A DNA stretch of 5,982 nucleotides from contig DXGW01000154.1 in NCBI GenBank assembly GCA_019113665.1, positions 1 to 5,982 on the forward strand, read 5' to 3'. Within the stretch, counting starts at the first letter, position 1, and each line of letters starts with the position of its first letter. The notes below the pieces were generated by a model, which searched no databases, was not told where the DNA came from, and saw only the letters and a list, made by a program, of their open reading frames with translations. The translations under genes were made by a program, and so were the position numbers. This stretch comes from Candidatus Alistipes excrementipullorum (GTDB taxonomy: Bacteria > Bacteroidota > Bacteroidia > Bacteroidales > Rikenellaceae). Positions 5,527 through 5,982 of the stretch are shown piece after piece.

Positions 5527-5982
5527 ATGTCATCAAAACAACACACACTCAAAGCGCCCATAACATTCTCGGGAAAGGGCCTGCACACGGGTCTTGCCGT
5601 CAACATGACGATCAATCCCGCCGAAACGGGCTTCGGCATCGTGTTCCGCCGCACCGACCTTGAAGGCCAGCCGACGGTACCGGCATTGTGCGAGTTCGTC
5701 ACCGACACCTCGCGCGGCACGACCATCACCCGCGGATCGGCACGTGTCAGCACCATTGAGCATGTCATGTCGGCACTCTGGACACTCGGGGTCGACAACG
5801 CCCTGATAGACATCGATGCTCCGGAAACCCCGATCATGGACGGTTCCGCACGAGAGTATGCAGAAAAGATCATCGAAACGGGTCTTGTCGAGCAGGACGC
5901 CGAACGCGAATACTACCAGGTGACCGAGAAAATGGTCTACACCATACCCGAAAAGGGCGTCGCCATAATACTCTACCCCGAT
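5527..5982 (+). CDS. lpxC: UDP-3-O-acyl-N-acetylglucosamine deacetylase (LpxC), N-terminal part
   Basis: The first 152 residues of LpxC, the zinc amidase that removes the N-acetyl group from UDP-3-O-acyl-GlcNAc, the committed step of lipid A synthesis in the cytoplasm. The reading frame is open to the window end, with no stop. Visible family motifs are KAPITFSGKGLHTG (9-22), FRRTDLEGQP (40-49), TSRGTT (61-66), the active-site block ARVSTIEHVMSALWTLGVDN (72-91), and DAPETPIMDGSAREYAE (97-113). Glu78 and His79 fall at the same numbers as the catalytic base and a zinc ligand in E. coli LpxC. The other zinc ligands lie beyond the window. In many Bacteroidota LpxC is fused to FabZ in one polypeptide; whether that is so here cannot be seen. 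The start ATG has an A/T-rich leader (CACGGTTGAA) without a Shine-Dalgarno. The gene diverges from the TonB-like gene. Confidence 0.95.
   Translation, partial: MSSKQHTLKAPITFSGKGLHTGLAVNMTINPAETGFGIVFRRTDLEGQPTVPALCEFVTDTSRGTTITRGSARVSTIEHVMSALWTLGVDNALIDIDAPETPIMDGSAREYAEKIIETGLVEQDAEREYYQVTEKMVYTIPEKGVAIILYPD

Overview
The window reads as a chromosomal segment of an anaerobic member of the Bacteroidota, plausibly a GC-rich member of the Bacteroidales such as Alistipes (the genus is inference). Three things support this: a two-subunit 2-oxoglutarate:ferredoxin oxidoreductase; an LpxC whose N-terminus marks a Gram-negative that makes lipid A; and AT-rich gaps between GC-rich genes that carry the Bacteroidota -7 promoter motif TAnnTTTG rather than sigma70 boxes. 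Shine-Dalgarno sequences are weak or absent before the starts, which also fits.

Layout. Positions 1-1872 (+) hold the 3' part of korA and all of korB. They are 5 bp apart and end at a strong intrinsic terminator (1898-1934). Positions 1946-5451 are a run of four minus-strand genes, convergent with korAB. In transcription order they are: a TonB-like membrane protein (4579-5439), a small secreted cysteine-containing protein of unknown function (4046-4444), a two-helix membrane protein of unknown function (3443-3946), and a CPA1-type K+(Na+)/H+ antiporter with a C-terminal TrkA-C/RCK_C-like domain (1946-3433). The last two are 9 bp apart and are almost certainly co-transcribed. A 75-100 bp divergent promoter region separates the TonB-like gene from lpxC, which starts at 5527 (+) and runs off the window end.

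Function. KorAB oxidatively decarboxylates 2-oxoglutarate to succinyl-CoA and reduces ferredoxin. The antiporter handles cation/proton exchange. The TonB-like protein probably couples inner-membrane energy to the outer membrane or acts as an envelope scaffold. LpxC commits the cell to lipid A synthesis. This is mostly housekeeping content; I see no mobile element, CRISPR array, tRNA, rRNA or defence island. The less ordinary parts are the minus-strand gaps: a promoter followed by a terminator-like hairpin in the leader of the secreted-protein gene (4444-4530), and a palindrome plus long inverted repeat (3959-4042) ahead of the membrane protein/antiporter pair.
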